Origin: Sarcocystis neurona
Lineage: Eukaryota; Apicomplexa; Conoidasida; Eucoccidiorida; Sarcocystidae
Assembly (NCBI GenBank): GCA_000727475.1
Contig: KL647288.1
Span: 11,073,870 to 11,137,869 of the forward strand
DNA: 64,000 bases
Direction: 5' to 3'
The stretch's first letter is position 1. Each line of letters starts with the position of its first letter. The notes under the pieces were generated by a model, which saw nothing but the letters and a program-made list of their open reading frames with translations, was not told where the DNA came from and did not search any database. The translations under genes were made by a program, and so were the position numbers. Shown piece by piece: positions 1-12,900 of the stretch.

Positions 1-548
1 GCCTCTGAAAAGCACAGCAAAATAAGAACTCCGGTCATGCGCTCGTTGAAATGGGCGCACGTTTCACTGGAAATATTCTTCGTACACATGTGCAGATAGT
101 CTGCATGTTCGTACATCAGCCGACACGACTTTCGCATGTGAGCGTGTCGGAAGACAAACGCAAGCAAGCTGCTGATAGAAGAGGCCACTGAAGTTGGGCA
201 GACTACTGCGCGCTGCACCCAAGCACAGCTCCGCACAGAAACACAGGTATCTGCTGTACGTATCACATGTGTGAAAACGTGCTCACGCGTCCCCAGAACG
301 TGACAGACATACGTGCCCATGCATGCAAACGAACGTCATCGTGGAGCCACACAAGCGTGCACATATGCAAAAAATTAACGTTAAACTGAAGTAACATCTC
401 AACTGCTTACCTACACAAATTTCTGCTCATCTGTTCCCGCAGGTATCACCGGCGTACACACCACCTGGTATTTATCTCGACACGGTACAACATTGTCAGC
501 CCACGCCTATACATATTCACCCGGTGTGAACCTCCACATATCACATCT
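1..548. other. No gene seen; left flank
   Basis: I see no exon with both a plausible reading frame and splice signals. The stretch contains many short alternating purine-pyrimidine words built from ACGTGT, CATGCA and TACACA. It may be the 3' untranslated region and downstream flank of the minus-strand gene that ends at 549. Confidence 0.4.
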
Positions 549-3500
549 CTACTGAGGTACACGCACAGTGCTACACCTCCTGGTGTCCTCCGATGCGTGT
601 GCGTATGCACTGCGCCCCTCCCCATAAAAGCACTCGCCTGCGGCTCTGGGGCCTCCCTGAGGCATCATCGGATCTCCCCAGCCGCCGCCGTCCACATTAT
701 CGAACGGATCTCCCCCTTGATGCTGGTGATGACGCTGCTGCTTATACCGCCCGCTGCTGTCACCACCCCGCGGCATCGAGTGGCTGCGGCGAGGGGGTGG
801 CGGAGGGGGCTCCTCCTGCAGCAGCAACACCGAAGAGAAAGGCACGGCATCGGACCAGCAGCAGGCTCGAACGAATCTGAAACGAGAACGCCGATTCCCT
901 TCTTGAATATACTGGGGAATACGGCAATCCGGAGCTGCTGCGCACCGCGCAATACAACATAGGCATTTTTGCTGTGTCACGCAGGAGTCTTCCTTCACCC
1001 ACACCAGTAACCTGCCGACCCGCTGGCACGCTCTAACAGCAGCGTTCCCCCTACTCTCCAAAAGAATGCGGAATTACATAAAGTCCAAAAGTCCATATTG
1101 AGAAGCACCCTTCCCCCATCACACACTCTTCGAAAAATCCTTCGAAACTACTAGATCTCCACCTGCACACAGTATTGTGACCGTGATCAAACCCAGCAGC
1201 GTCGGGGTAAATGAGGTTTTTTCCTAAGCAGAAAAAGTGCAGAACGCAACCCTCCCGTTTTACCTTTTCTTCTCCGGAACACAATGTGTTTTCAGCCACC
1301 TCGTTGTGCAAGACCCGTCAATGGGCACGTACACCAGAATAATCGTTATTACAAGTGCACCCTGTAGTGCATGCTTCTCCGACCGTTCAACCAGATGTGA
1401 TCCTGAGGGGTTTTTGCTCTGGATACGCGTGTCTCACGTACCTGAAGTGGAGCTCAGAAAGGCCGTCTGCGCCCTCGTGAAAAATCGAACACAGTACTGT
1501 AATCCATCAATAAAGACGACGGGGTAACTGCTCATGGTGCCGCAGTGCTGAGGAAAGCTACGACGCAACGTGTGGAAGTGCGGAATCTTGCTCTTTTTTC
1601 CTGCGCATTCGAAACAACGTGGAAGCCGATGTCCGTGAAACACACCCTGACTGTTGACTACCCTGCTGCCGCAGCACACCACGTGTGGGCAGCTCTGGAA
1701 GGATATATATTACACGTGCGCATATACAGAGAGAAACGGGATCCAGTATACACGTATCCATGTGTCGGATGTATGTACGTACACACAGGGTACGAACTTC
1801 GGAACCACACGTGCCCGTGTGTGCGATATATAATATACTTCTCCCCAGGAGTGTCATCAGCAGTTAGCAAGCACCACCAAATCTAGTCAACGCTGCAATA
1901 GGGCAACCACAACAAACAATGGCCACGTCTCTAAATATCAGTCGCGTCGGTGGTCTTGTGGGTCTTTTCACGTAAACTCCTCTGGGACGAACAGCAACTG
2001 CATGCTTCTCACATCATCGTCCGACTCAGACTCGGCGTAGACAGGAGACGGCTGTCTCCGAGACGCCCGACGACTTCCGCGAGCGGCGCGGCCCGTACTG
2101 GATCGTGGAGGAGGCGAGCGGGACTGCCCACGCCTACTGCCACGCCGGGAAGAATCCCTGCCAGGCAAGCGCACAAAAAACAGCAATTACGTACTTGAGC
2201 ATGCAGCACAGGAAAGGGCACACACGGTCGATGTCGGCAAAAAAGAGCACTATGAACACTAGAAGAAATTCCCATCGGGCCGCGCGTGTCCATAGAAACT
2301 GCGTACAAACAGGACCGCGGTCCAAGTGTTGCGTCTGTGCCTATATATATATATATATATGCAGGGACGCACATGCACGCAGACGTCCGCAGACAGCAGT
2401 AAGCAGGAGTGGGCAACGAGTGACGCAAGCCAGACACTTTCTTGTGTGTCTGAACACTTGATTCCACTACACGTATACGCGCATACTGTCCATACGCACA
2501 AAGGCGCCAATTCTCTACACGTAGTGGCGCAAGGGATCCGCAAGCAATTCCTGTTCTGACAAGCCCCCGAAAGCTCGAGAAAACGTACGTGCGGACACAT
2601 AGTTCCCTGCCGGTACAGCAGCATTTGCAGAACGGCCGAGTATTCGCGTATCTTACACCGAAAAAGTGTAAGGTCCTCCATATGCGTCTGACGGCACCCA
2701 CCTGAAGTGCAGTTGACGACTCAAGCAGATTCACATGCCTCTTTATCAATATACGCAAGATCTACAGTGGGGATAAACGCTTGCGTGGCCCAGCAGATGG
2801 TCTCACATCATCCAGATCCAGCTAGCTCCTTGTGAAGAAGTGCTGAATTTTGAGAGAACTCTCACATACCACACGTGTTACTCCACAGATGTGGATGTAG
2901 ACGTACACGCAGCATGCTTGAAACATTCCATCCTCGCTATAGAGGTACCCTTAACATGTGAAGCATTACATAGCCAAAGGTGTTACCTTTCCTGGTTGTG
3001 GAAAATGGCTTTTCTCAGTCTATTGCACTCCTCGTTCTTGTTCCTCGCAGCGCCTACGATGTCGCCACGCAGCACGCGTGTCTCGTGAGCCCATGAAGAG
3101 CTACAAAGCGCATATGCACATCTAACACATGGAGTCTCTTACCGGTCAAACCGCGCGTACAGCTTGTTCACTTCAAAAGAGGAAAAACGGTCTTCTCCAA
3201 TTCTTTTGAAAGAGCTCTTGCCACTGGCGCAGCTGGCACAGAGAAACTCGTACCGCGAGACGTCGACTCCTGCGACTCCCTACAACAGGCAGCGGAAGAA
3301 CTGGGAGGGAAGTTACAGCGTACAGATCTGCCTAAATTGGCAGCCCCCGGGGCAGGACGACGCAAAGCGGTGATGCGACGGCACCCAACATTCAGATGAA
3401 AACACACGAAGAGCCGCCAATCACCAAAGCAACACTGACTAGCAGGAGCCGCTTCGAACGCATTCACGTGGTTAAGGTTTCCAGTGGCTGATACTGTAGG

Positions 3501-4826
3501 AGTCGACAAAACCAGGTTTTTACCACCAGCTGAGCATACACAGACGAGTGGGCAAAATCTGACTAGCCACCGAGATGAGTTTTTTACTGCGAGCTGACCA
3601 CACACAGGAGTGCGCGTGCTTAAATATACTTGTGTATACAGACGTTAGGATGTACGTGAGCATGCACTCTTACGATCAAGCGCACCTATACGTGCAGAAA
3701 TGTATTTGTGCGGGAGATACCCGGGCCACCCCCTACTCACAATCCGCTACGCCACACCAACAAAGCAGATCACAAGCTCGACGGGACAACAAATCAAAAG
3801 AACACTTTTAAGCACATCTTGAGTGTCACATACGTGCACACGCGTGACTCTACGTCCTCCGCATATTCATAAACCAACGAAGGTACAGCGTCACTGGATG
3901 CAAAGAGAAATAACCTGGTATACCTTGTGAAGTCATATCAACGCCACATTATACACAAAACAGAGACTTTGTGAAACGAATGACTCCGCGGGCGCGTAGA
4001 GGACATCATCCACCACAAAGTGGTGATGTGCAGAGACCAGAGGGGCTCGTCGTAGATAAAAGACGACGAGGGACTGCAATACGAACAGCAGAAGATGTGA
4101 CAACTGCAGGATACTGGTTCTTCACGTACTACTTGATGCGACACGTCATTTCTGCGCATATCCCTTCAGCACTGCATTTACATACGGCGCGAGACACACA
4201 TATACGTTATGCGTAACAAACCTGATTACGGCTATATGTATACTGTAGCAGTACCCGAGCCAAACATCCTTCCTCTCTTTCGGTGCCTTCTTTGTCTGAA
4301 CACGTTTAGTAAGGAAAACGAGAACTGCCAAGGACTTCGATGCGGCAGTACAGCCGAAACGTACTTCAGCAAACGTTTCTCCTCCCTCCCACTAGCAAAT
4401 TCGTGCGCCACCGTCGTGCTACATACTGTCCTTCCTCACACGTACACAGGCGCTCGTGTAAAATGTTAGACTGACACGACCTTCGCGCAAAATGATTAGC
4501 AGGTGTACACAAATCTGCTGTACAACGCGGTCCATAAATCCCATTCGCCCTTCTGGAAATCTCGAGTTGTACCCTGCCCTGTCCAAAGATAAACACCTCC
4601 AACACTACAGACCTGAACAAGTGGAAACACCGAGTACATGCACGACAGAGGTACAGCCATATTTGCATGGAGAGAGGCAGAAGATATTGCGTACTCCTCT
4701 TCCGCATATTGCACAGCGGTCATTCTTGTTGACAAGAAAATATAACTTCTCGAGATTGACCGCTTCCTCGTATTCGCTTTTGGAAAGCCCAATATCCGCT
4801 GGTGAAGACGACGACCGAAGCGGCAT
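549..4826 (-). CDS. Multi-exon zinc-finger (atypical PHD-like) protein with RS-rich and proline/Gly tail
   Basis: I do not recognise the protein. Exons supported by phase and splice sites (minus strand, 5' to 3'): 4826-4613, 3269-3143, 3100-2987, 2936-2870, 2761-2702, 2651-2589, 2157-2013, 815-549. The first starts at ATG 4826 (MPLRSSSSPADIG) and carries C38-x2-C41, C50/C54/C58, H63 and C70. Joined to the next exon it continues to RYEFLCASC with C82-x2-C85, the order of a PHD finger. However, the Cys normally three residues after the His is Gly66, and C70 may replace it. Then follow a basic helical region (RNKNEECNRLRK), an RS-rich exon (RGSRRGQSRSPPPRSS ending SESDDD, donor GTGAGA) and a last exon with PPPPPP, HHQHQ and GGGWGDPMMPQ. 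One link, between 2589 and 2157, is out of phase, so an exon is missing there. A chromatin or splicing role is a guess. Upstream exons beyond 4826 are possible. Confidence 0.45.
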
Positions 4827-5350
4827 CCTTGCGAAAAAGAGGGCGAAACGTCTGCAAATAACTGAGCTTGAGCGACACTACGAGGCCCACGGAGATAAAC
4901 AAAAAAAAAGGCGCCGTCCCTATCTGACAGGAGAACTGCGGCGCCACTCTCGCTTCGAGAAGGAAAAGTGACGGGAAAAAAAATCACCAGTGCTCACTCG
5001 CTTTCATTTCGTAGTCGCGCCTTGTACACCAGCGGAGGCGGAAAGTGCTATGAACGAATATTCACCTAGCATGCGTACGCGAGCACGTCCTTAGTCGTGA
5101 TACTACTATTCACGAGTTCCTCTGCGGTAGGTGGCGTGGCGCAGTAAACTCGGGTCACCATGAAGCCACAATATCGCAAGAGGGAATCGCACGTCATATA
5201 GAAACACATTCGCACACGTGTGCCGTTAAGCGGTTTCGAGGTGCGATAATATTTTGCCTGAAATATGAATGATACACGTGGGCACATTACTTGACACGCT
5301 AAGCGCAGTGCTAACTACCAAGAATGAAGCACCCTATGTATATTTAGTAG

Positions 5351-7036
5351 GAGTACCCGGACGATATTTCCAAACAACGACGACGAGGGTTACCAGAATT
5401 CGGCGACGCGGTATAAAGGAGAACTATGCAGCAACCACCACCACGGCGACGAGAACTTTTTCGAAACGAGCTCTGCCCCGATCAACGCAGTTGCCATCAC
5501 GGAAAAGAAAGATCAGCGCCCAAGACTTGGGCACCACCGGTATAAAATGACAGCACCCGCTTAGCAGGGCGTTCACATTTTCAAAAAGACACCTCGTCGC
5601 CAGGGAGACGAAGATCAGAGAAGGGAGGGTGAAAGTGAAGAAGGTCTACGCCTGCCAGACGGAGCTCAGGACTATTTCTTGAGCGACGTTCTGCAGAATT
5701 TCATGAGCGGGCGGACGCGCGGTCATTGCGCGACTCGAAGCTACGATTTCTTCCATCATCGAGCACGGCACGGAAGCGTCGCTGGACGCCAGAATTGCCG
5801 TCGGCACGACGAGACAACACAGGACCTATATGCCCAGGGGATGATAACGGCGCGTGACGACTATTTCTTCTGTGACACTCCGTCTGCACGAAATACACCA
5901 CTGCAGTCTTCCCGTTCATACCTTCAGTATGTACGCCGCAACAGTAGGCGAATTAACACTGGCTAGCTACCGGGAAAGAATCAACGCATGCACGCAAAGA
6001 ACTACAGTTCTGCAGCTGAAGAATACACAACTGAATGCGGAGCACCTGAGCAACGACTGAGTCGATTCTGCAGAATAGCTAGAAAAGCTGCGGAGCGACG
6101 ACTTCAAAAACCCCGGCGACCCGTGGGTAATAGGCCGCCTCCTCAGGACGCGTCTGCACGGCTACCATACCACTTCCAATGTCCAAAAGAGCATAGGGGG
6201 TAGACTGCATGTACGTAGTGCTAAAATGTGTGCATGAGTGCAATTTTGTCCGAGTGGAACTTGCGTGTAGAAATGCAAATATGGCAGAAACAAACTCCAC
6301 AGCGGGTCACGACAAATGGAACGACCGTTTGTTGCGACTTCTTAAATAGTTGGTCCTCCGCAAGGAAGAGGAGGACAGCGTACGCCCGTGGGAGGCAATT
6401 TTCATTTGCTGTGTACAGGAACTTCAAATAGAGGTATAGATGTGCGCATCAACCCACACAGGCTAGCACAGCACTCCGTTATACCTGTCAGCACCGATGA
6501 GCTGTACGAGCGCCGCGAAGAAGAGAAGGATAGCTTGACTACAGCCCTGCAAAACCATCTCACTCACTGCACGGGGAAGTGGGTTCTTCTTCCCGTTGAC
6601 AGATCATGCCGACTGCCGAGGAAAAGACAGCAGCGATCGATGTCATACACCAAACGAAAGAAGACGTGGCTCTTTTGGCCAGCCGAAGGGTAGACGTTGT
6701 ATCCAGGAGTGACAGCTTAGAAATGAGGAAGGTGTTTTATATATGAAAAGATGTCCGAAGGCAGAGGGATAAGGCTGTTCTTGAGTGCCATTATTGCATG
6801 TTCCGGTGTCCGTGCGAAGGGGGAAAAGCGACATTGCCTTGATTTCTCTGTTGACTTCAAAACAAACACGCAGTTCGTGCCGCTCAGGGCTTGCGCGTCC
6901 ACAACGGATTGCGAGAGTACAGAAGGGGTGCCACGGTAGAATGTGTTACTGCCAGCAGACATCGTCAATCGAAGAAGTCGACGTCAGTACTGCGGACAGA
7001 AGCCGACCTTACCGTCCTTTAAGAGTCTTGGAATAA
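5351..7036 (+). CDS. Possible multi-exon gene, charged/coiled-coil rich, divergent from the zinc-finger gene
   Basis: Unrecognised. Candidate exons: 5351-5539 (acidic, HHHGDENFFETSS), 5659-5853, 5907-6006, 6079-6126, 6502-6582 (YERREEEKDSL), 6603-6689 (TAEEKTAAIDVIHQTKED), 6888-6935, and 6956-7036 ending in TAA after IEEVDVSTADRSRPY. Phases match across these joins except possibly around the third exon, where an alternative unspliced frame is interrupted by TGA and TAG (6058-6078). Two joins need introns of only 20 nt, which is odd when the secure introns here are about 240-2,350 nt; exon 6888-6935 can be skipped in phase, removing one of them. The alternative is a decaying gene with frameshifts. 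The start is not located. Confidence 0.3.
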
Positions 7037-7141
7037 ATATTTCTGGAAGAACACCCGCTAGGCTGTGAGTGGGTTCAGTGCTGGCTAACGGAACCAGTTC
7101 GCATCCTTGTGTAACCCTTTTGCAAGAGAAAGAAAAGCTGG

Positions 7142-9136
7142 ACGGACCTCCGAAACCAGGGCGACAAAGACATAGAGTGTAAACTGATCTTCAGTAGCTG
7201 AAGCTGCATGATCCTTGCTCCAAGAGAAGCAAAAACCGCGTGCGCGTCAAAGGCCAGTACATCAGAGTCTGCGGTGCAGACGCTTCGCAGGATTCCCAAT
7301 GTCTGCACACATTTGCAGACATCTATAACCTAAATCAAAGTGATACAAACCACATTGAGTGAACAGTGTGTTCATGGTCCCGGCTTTATCGCATTGATCC
7401 CCCACAGAGCCGCGTCTAGCAGGAGCATACGTGAACAGATTTCATATGGCGGACAACCATGAACGTCTGTGGTCGTCGACTTGGCGTGCACTGTGCGCGT
7501 TTGCTTCGCAGCTTACCACCTATTGTGACTTCGGTGCACATCGTACCGCATACAGCGCGGCATGTTGTTCTCACGATGCGCGTGCGTCCTCGTAAACCGA
7601 GAGCTGCCTGTGGGATTTGGTAGACCATCGTGTCTCAGGCCCATCAACTGGAGGCGCATGAAAAATCTGCACCCCTTGGTGTATGTGCACGCATGTGACG
7701 TGGACTTCAGCTTTAAGAGTTCACCACACGTGAGAAGTTGAGGAACTGAATCCACATGTAGAACCACGGACGCCTGAACGGGCGCCTAAATGAGCGCCTA
7801 CATAGAAATGTGCCATTATATTATAAAAGTGTAACATGCTCCGGCTGTGGCAAACGATACAGAAGAGAAACTACAACGTTTCTGGCCCCTCAAGGGAGAT
7901 TTGTTCCGCTCGCAGGACATGAAGCACGTGAAACTTCCCTCACCATGAAGCCAGGAGAGTGTATTGCCTGTATATTTGGGCCGTTCTGTTCTGATGCGCC
8001 CTACCAGAGAAAGCGCGTGTGCACCTACGTACTAATTTTATGTGTGACGCATCTCTGTGCACGAGTGGCCGATCAAGCAACCCTGGAGGACCAGCACATT
8101 TATCTTCCATTCCGAAAGATGACTGAGAATTATTCACCGTAGTTATTGCCCAACTTCCAACAAATCTTCCACAAGAGATTACCTGTAACACGCGGGGGCT
8201 GCTCAAGCTTGTACTGAGGGGTTTCTTGTAGACCCCTTAACCCTTGTAGCACGCCAGCGCGTGTGACCAGGCAGGCGGGGAAGCCTTTGTTGCTCCATAA
8301 ATGGACTGAGTGCGTTCAGCTTTTGGCGTGCCAACGCAGATGTCAAATATGCCACCAGTCGTTTCATACGGATGCAGGTGTGGAAGTCGTTTACGGAAGA
8401 GTGTATACATGTAGAGACATGAATGATGCGTGTAAAGCTCAACAGCCGGTATGTTGAGATCGGTTAGAGTAGAGTGCATACGTACACACGAATAATGTGT
8501 GTAGAGCTCAACAGTCGACGGATGTACGCTCACACCTTGCGGTATATTTATATATATATATGGCAGTTAAACGCTCATTGGTGTTTATATTCATTAACAT
8601 GAATCACCAGCTTGCACGTGGTGCGGGTGCTGAAAATACAGCTAGAGACGACTACAGCTACAGCAGCAGCGGTACGTCCGTCTGCCTGAGGCAAGATGGC
8701 TCAGTAGCATACTTTGAACGGACCCACATCGACCGACGAAGGAGTTGCCTCAGACAAAACGTATTAATGTTCATGGTTGTAGCCCAGACGGCTACGGCAC
8801 AACACAACTGAAGAAGGCATTGCCGCATGCCACAAACAATAGCAGCGGCTGAAACAGCAGCAGCAGCAGCGTGGCACCACTGCATCCACAGGCCTCCGAT
8901 GGTAACTGCCCGGTGCCCCTGTCATTCCTGCGGCGGCACAGCACCATCGCCCACGCAACACCACACGTGAAAGCGTACGGGAGTAGCGCGGCGACAGCGA
9001 TCACAGAAGCGGCAGTGCATGCTGCGGAAATGGTAGTAAACGTCGACCTACGAAATAATTCACTTTCGCTTTCGTCCCAGGCGGCGTGCCCCTCCGAAAT
9101 CGTCCTCCTATTTAGAGTATAGCAGTCGTTTTCCAT
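7142..9136 (-). CDS. Possible multi-exon membrane protein gene
   Basis: The best part is the first exon. ATG at 9136 lies in AAATGG context with an upstream in-frame stop. It opens with an acidic/basic leader (MENDCYTLNRRTISEG, then AAWDESESELFRR). A hydrophobic segment of about 33 residues, from TISAACTAAS to AWAMVLC, follows and ends at RRRND, the pattern of a transmembrane anchor. A second hydrophobic stretch (LLLLLFQPLLLFV) follows if the frame is not spliced. Weaker candidate exons on the same strand lie at about 7757-7600 (LLTCGELLKLKSTSH), 7600-7515 and 7300-7142 (TLGILRSVCTADSDVLAF, acceptor GTGTGCAG). Their joins are not resolved and they may belong to another gene. Function unknown. 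Confidence 0.25.
8404..8515. repeat. Imperfect tandem duplication, about 69-bp period
   Basis: Two related blocks share the order TGCATAC/TGTATAC, then GAATGATG/GAATAATG, then GTGTA.AGCTCAACAG. The AGCTCAACAG words start near 8436 and 8505. A short (TA)n tract follows at about 8545-8562. No coding role seen. Confidence 0.5.
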
Positions 9137-9229
9137 TTGCCATTTTTGCCGTGCTTACGGTGCAGCTCGTATGCTGCCTCCGGCTGTCGACCGGCTACAA
9201 CAAAGGAGCGCATAGGAAGAACATGTAGG

Positions 9230-9800
9230 CTTGTTGCTGTCCGTCTTCTTTGGTAATCTTTCCTCCATCTGCCGGTGACCTGCACTTGCCCACCGTCATC
9301 CTACCTCCATCCGCCGGTGACTTCCACTTGCCCACCAGCTGCCCCTGGCCCTCCACATACAGATCCTGCTGCCATTCGCGGTGTGCGGATGTGTTGCAGC
9401 CGCAGCTGCTGACGCTGGCCGTGTTAAAAGTTCTGATGCACATCGAGTACTCATGTTTTTCCGTGTCCTCGTTCTTCTGCATTAGTCCATCGCCTGCACT
9501 GCTGTTGGTAGTGCTGACAGTACTTCTGCTCGCTCCGTCGTTGGTTGCACTGCCAACATTGCGAGTTGGGTTGCTCCTGCAGCTCCTGGACGTCGTGGAA
9601 GGGCAGTTCCGCCTGCGGTATCAGTGCCTTGTGCAAGTCTAGTTGTGATGCTGTTGGACTAACGCCGCTGTTGCCGGCTCGATACTTGAAAAGGGCACTA
9701 ACGGCCACTTGCTTTCGGGGTCCCACCTCACTGGCTGATCCACTGGATTCGTATAAAAACCTAACATCTGGAGGTGAACGGCCGGCGGCGGCCACTTCCG
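9230..9800 (-). other. Open minus-strand frames in the spacer before DENR, unresolved
   Basis: Between the minus-strand ATG at 9136 and the DENR start at 9907 the minus strand is open in two joinable frames. One contains FLYESSGSASEVGP and is followed by Gln-rich QELQEQPN; the other contains NEDTEKHEYSMCIR and the 42-bp repeat peptide. No ATG is seen at the head of the first frame. Either these are exons of an unrecognised gene that overlaps the DENR 5' region, or this is open frame by chance in a stop-poor promoter. Confidence 0.2.
9262..9336. repeat. 42-bp tandem repeat, two copies
   Basis: The unit beginning CCTCCATCTGCCGGTGAC recurs 42 bases later with three changes and ends in CACTTGCCCACC both times (9262-9303 and 9304-9336). 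Being a multiple of three it keeps frame. On the minus strand each copy reads VGKxxSPADGG, so it may be a repeated peptide if the minus-strand exon here is real. Confidence 0.7.
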
Positions 9801-9906
9801 CTGCGGTGGCCTTCTCGACCTATGTGAAAGAAGCTCCGGGCTACTCCACTAAGGCTTTGCAGACGTGCTCGGGTACGTCGGTGTTCGTTCAACGTCCTCA
9901 GACCAG

Positions 9907-12900
9907 ATGGCTTCCAGTCCGGAAGACACGAGCAGCCCACCGGGAGAACCGCAGCAGGACGAAGAAGCCGCAGCCGACGAGCAGCAGCAGAACCAACGCC
10001 AGCAGCGGAGTCAGGAGATGCGGCTCCAGCAGAAGAAGAACAGAGGCGGAGTGAAAAGCGACAAACGGCGGCAGGCGGATGTGGAGGACGTTGACGGGAG
10101 TGCAGGGGCGGATTCTGGAGAAGACAGCCAGGGAGACGAGGTAAGCACCGCTCTGCCGCAAGCTCCCACCTCAGCAAGAAAAGCAACAGGCGTAGGAGCA
10201 GCGGGGCAGCGCGACGCGAGCTCTGCAGACGAGAACGAAGAGGGTCAGCCGCCGTCAAAAGAAGCACCACCAGATGACCCTTGGGAGCACGACCGCCAAC
10301 CCCCCATTACTGGACCTGTGAATGTCGTCTACTGCGGAGGTATGGTGCCGTTGCTCGAGCAGGATTGTGTCGTTGAATCTAGCGGTGGCAGACGTCTCCT
10401 TCCCCACCTGCTGACAGATACCAAGCTTCCGTGCATATGTATGGAGACTTCGGCTGGAGCATGGGAGGCCCGTGGGATCGACACACTGTGCGCCTCTTGC
10501 TCACTGTGGAAAGGTCGATGTGCAGCTTCGTGTGTACGTCAGAACAGCAATGATGGGTGGCTGCGTTGTGTCTGCAAAGCGCGGGCAGGGAGGGGACAAT
10601 CACATGATCCAAAACAGCCTTCCAGAAACGTACCCGCCGAAAGCGTGTGCACGTAGGTATTCATACGTACACAACAGAGAATACCTCCGTACGAATACAA
10701 TGTGCTTCAGTACGCAATGGCTGTGCCTGCCTGTCTGAGGCGTAGCCCAGTTCCACACGCTGTCTACAGTGTCCTACCGCTGGTCCTGCTTTCTCCGTCA
10801 CGTTGCTCAGCTATTACGGTGGGGTGCACCAGTACGCGACTTCTGTGACCGCGTTTGTGTCTACGTTTTCGCCTCTGTTTGTTCATCCTTGTGTCGATTT
10901 TTGGTGGTCAACCACTTTGTTTTAACGAGTGTCGGCCACGCCGCCCTCCCACTGTTCAAACAATTTCGTACTTTCTAGTACTCATCATCGTCACTCTCAA
11001 GTCTCCTAGGATGAGAAGAGCATTATCATTCAGTGTTTCCCCGTGTCTAGACTTATAACTGTGGGCCGCGTCCTCTAGCCAATTCCATTTGTGGCAGCAT
11101 TTCTCAGGTCTACTGGCGAGGGATGCTGCTGTGAGGCTCGACACTCAAGCATGCCGTTTCTTTTGAGAACGCCGCGTGCTGTTCCCTTGCTCTTCGTGCG
11201 TTCGTCTGATCTTCCATTTCCCGTCTGTGAAAACTCTGCCATCTTACGCTCTTGTGTGTCGGTTTCTTTAATGCCTTCGTCCACCTTATTGCAGTATGCG
11301 GCATGCCTCCGGACTACTGCGAATTTGGCAGCCAGTGGAAGCGGTGCAAAGCGTGGCTTGAGCAACACCATCCAGAGCTGCTGCCCTACGCGTTACCGCC
11401 GGAGGAGCTTGCTGCTGCTAAAGAGGAAGCCGCGGAAAAGTGCGGCGGCAGCCGCAGCAACAGCGCTGCTGATTCGGCAGCACCAGACGGCACGTCATCC
11501 CACGTGAACAGCAACACGAGTGGCACTGCCACTGCAGGCGACCTTGCTCAGCAGCTTGCAGAAAACCTGCGACTTTCCGTGGCAGCCACCCAAGAGGCAG
11601 CAGCAGCTCTCGGACTCGATGCTGCTGAAGACATACCAACCGATGCTCAAGCTGCTGGGGTCAAGAAAAAAGCCACCAAGGGCAAATCTGCCGCTCAACC
11701 GGTTCGTCTCCTACGGGCATTTTCATCCCATCTGCCGCTATGAAGTGATGCCTTTACGCCTCCAAGCGTGTCTGCTTCTGCTGACTGCTGTGCAGATACA
11801 TCTGAAGTGTTCCCCTATTCATGTGTACATAACCGTATCTGCGTTAGCTGGTGGGTCCCGGCCACACCCGACCCCCCACCGCACCGAGACACCAGGCGCA
11901 GAGCGTGGACCTTTGTTCGCAGTGTCTACCGAGCCAGTTCGGACCACAACGACGTTTGTCAGAGGCATTTCTGGAAAGGCTGCGTGCACGTCCCTGCATT
12001 ATCGGATTCGTTGTTGGAGGGACGTAAACAGTGTCACGAGAAAGACGTGAGCAAACACACAGTTTGCCGTGTGTTTTGAGAGATACAAACTCGTCGTCTT
12101 TCGCAGACCGTCACAAACGTCCCGAGACCTGTAGCTCGCTACTTAAAAGAGGAGTGCGCGTCACGTTTCATCTGGAAAAGTCGACGAGATTGCGAGGGAA
12201 ATAATGCAAACCAAACAGCTGACGTGCTTGCTAAGAAACACGAGTGAAAATACACGGGAGGTGATACTTTGCGTACAAGGGAAGGCGGGCGTCGTCGCAG
12301 TCACACCGCTGTGTTCTAACGGAATCTCAACCGTCTGCAGGTTGCGTGACGCCGTCCCGTGGGAACGCTGCTACGTCCTTCAAGCGGTTTGTGCACAAAG
12401 AACATCCCGCTTATCGCTGCATCTCTGCAGTTACGAATAGGATAACGCGTCTGCACGTGCGTCAGAGGAAAGGAGAGTGGCGTCCAGATCCATCTTTATC
12501 TTGTCACGTATCGGTCTTTGACACTTCTTGTCAATCTGTATCACTTCCTACCGACTGGTACCGCACCCTACTTGTGTCCTCTACATACATGCAGGTGAAG
12601 CAGCACAACGGTATACGTGTGCTTGTGAATTCGTAGGTGAGTGTGGATGCACCCCTGCAAGTATCTCTTCTCAGGAGCCGCCTTTCTAGCCGCGGCACAT
12701 GAAGGCAACGCTTGTTTTGACAGCCACGTCTTGAAAACCATATCTGCTCAGACTTTGGACCACGCGTATATGTACGTTCCACAGCGTTCTTTAGACCTTA
12801 CCACAGTGGAACAGCAGTATGTGTTGCTCCGTCCACCTGCATGCTACGTCGTACCGTGGTAACGGTTGTCTGCTTGGAGGCGTCTACCGGTGTGTCGCGA

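Noticed and set aside
2009..2758. 249-codon minus-strand open frame
   Set aside because: It crosses a (TA)n microsatellite and overlaps several shorter exons in other frames with good splice sites and matching phases; it is not a continuous gene.
4492..4971. Plus-strand frame ending in a Lys/Arg-rich tail (KKRAKRLQITELER)
   Set aside because: It is antisense to the zinc-finger exon, whose cysteine pattern, ATG and donor fit better; the basic tail mirrors the complementary strand.
7600..7767. Possible MIR-domain fragment (LTCGELLKLK)
   Set aside because: Only the first ten residues resemble the SDF2/MIR pattern; the following residues do not continue it.
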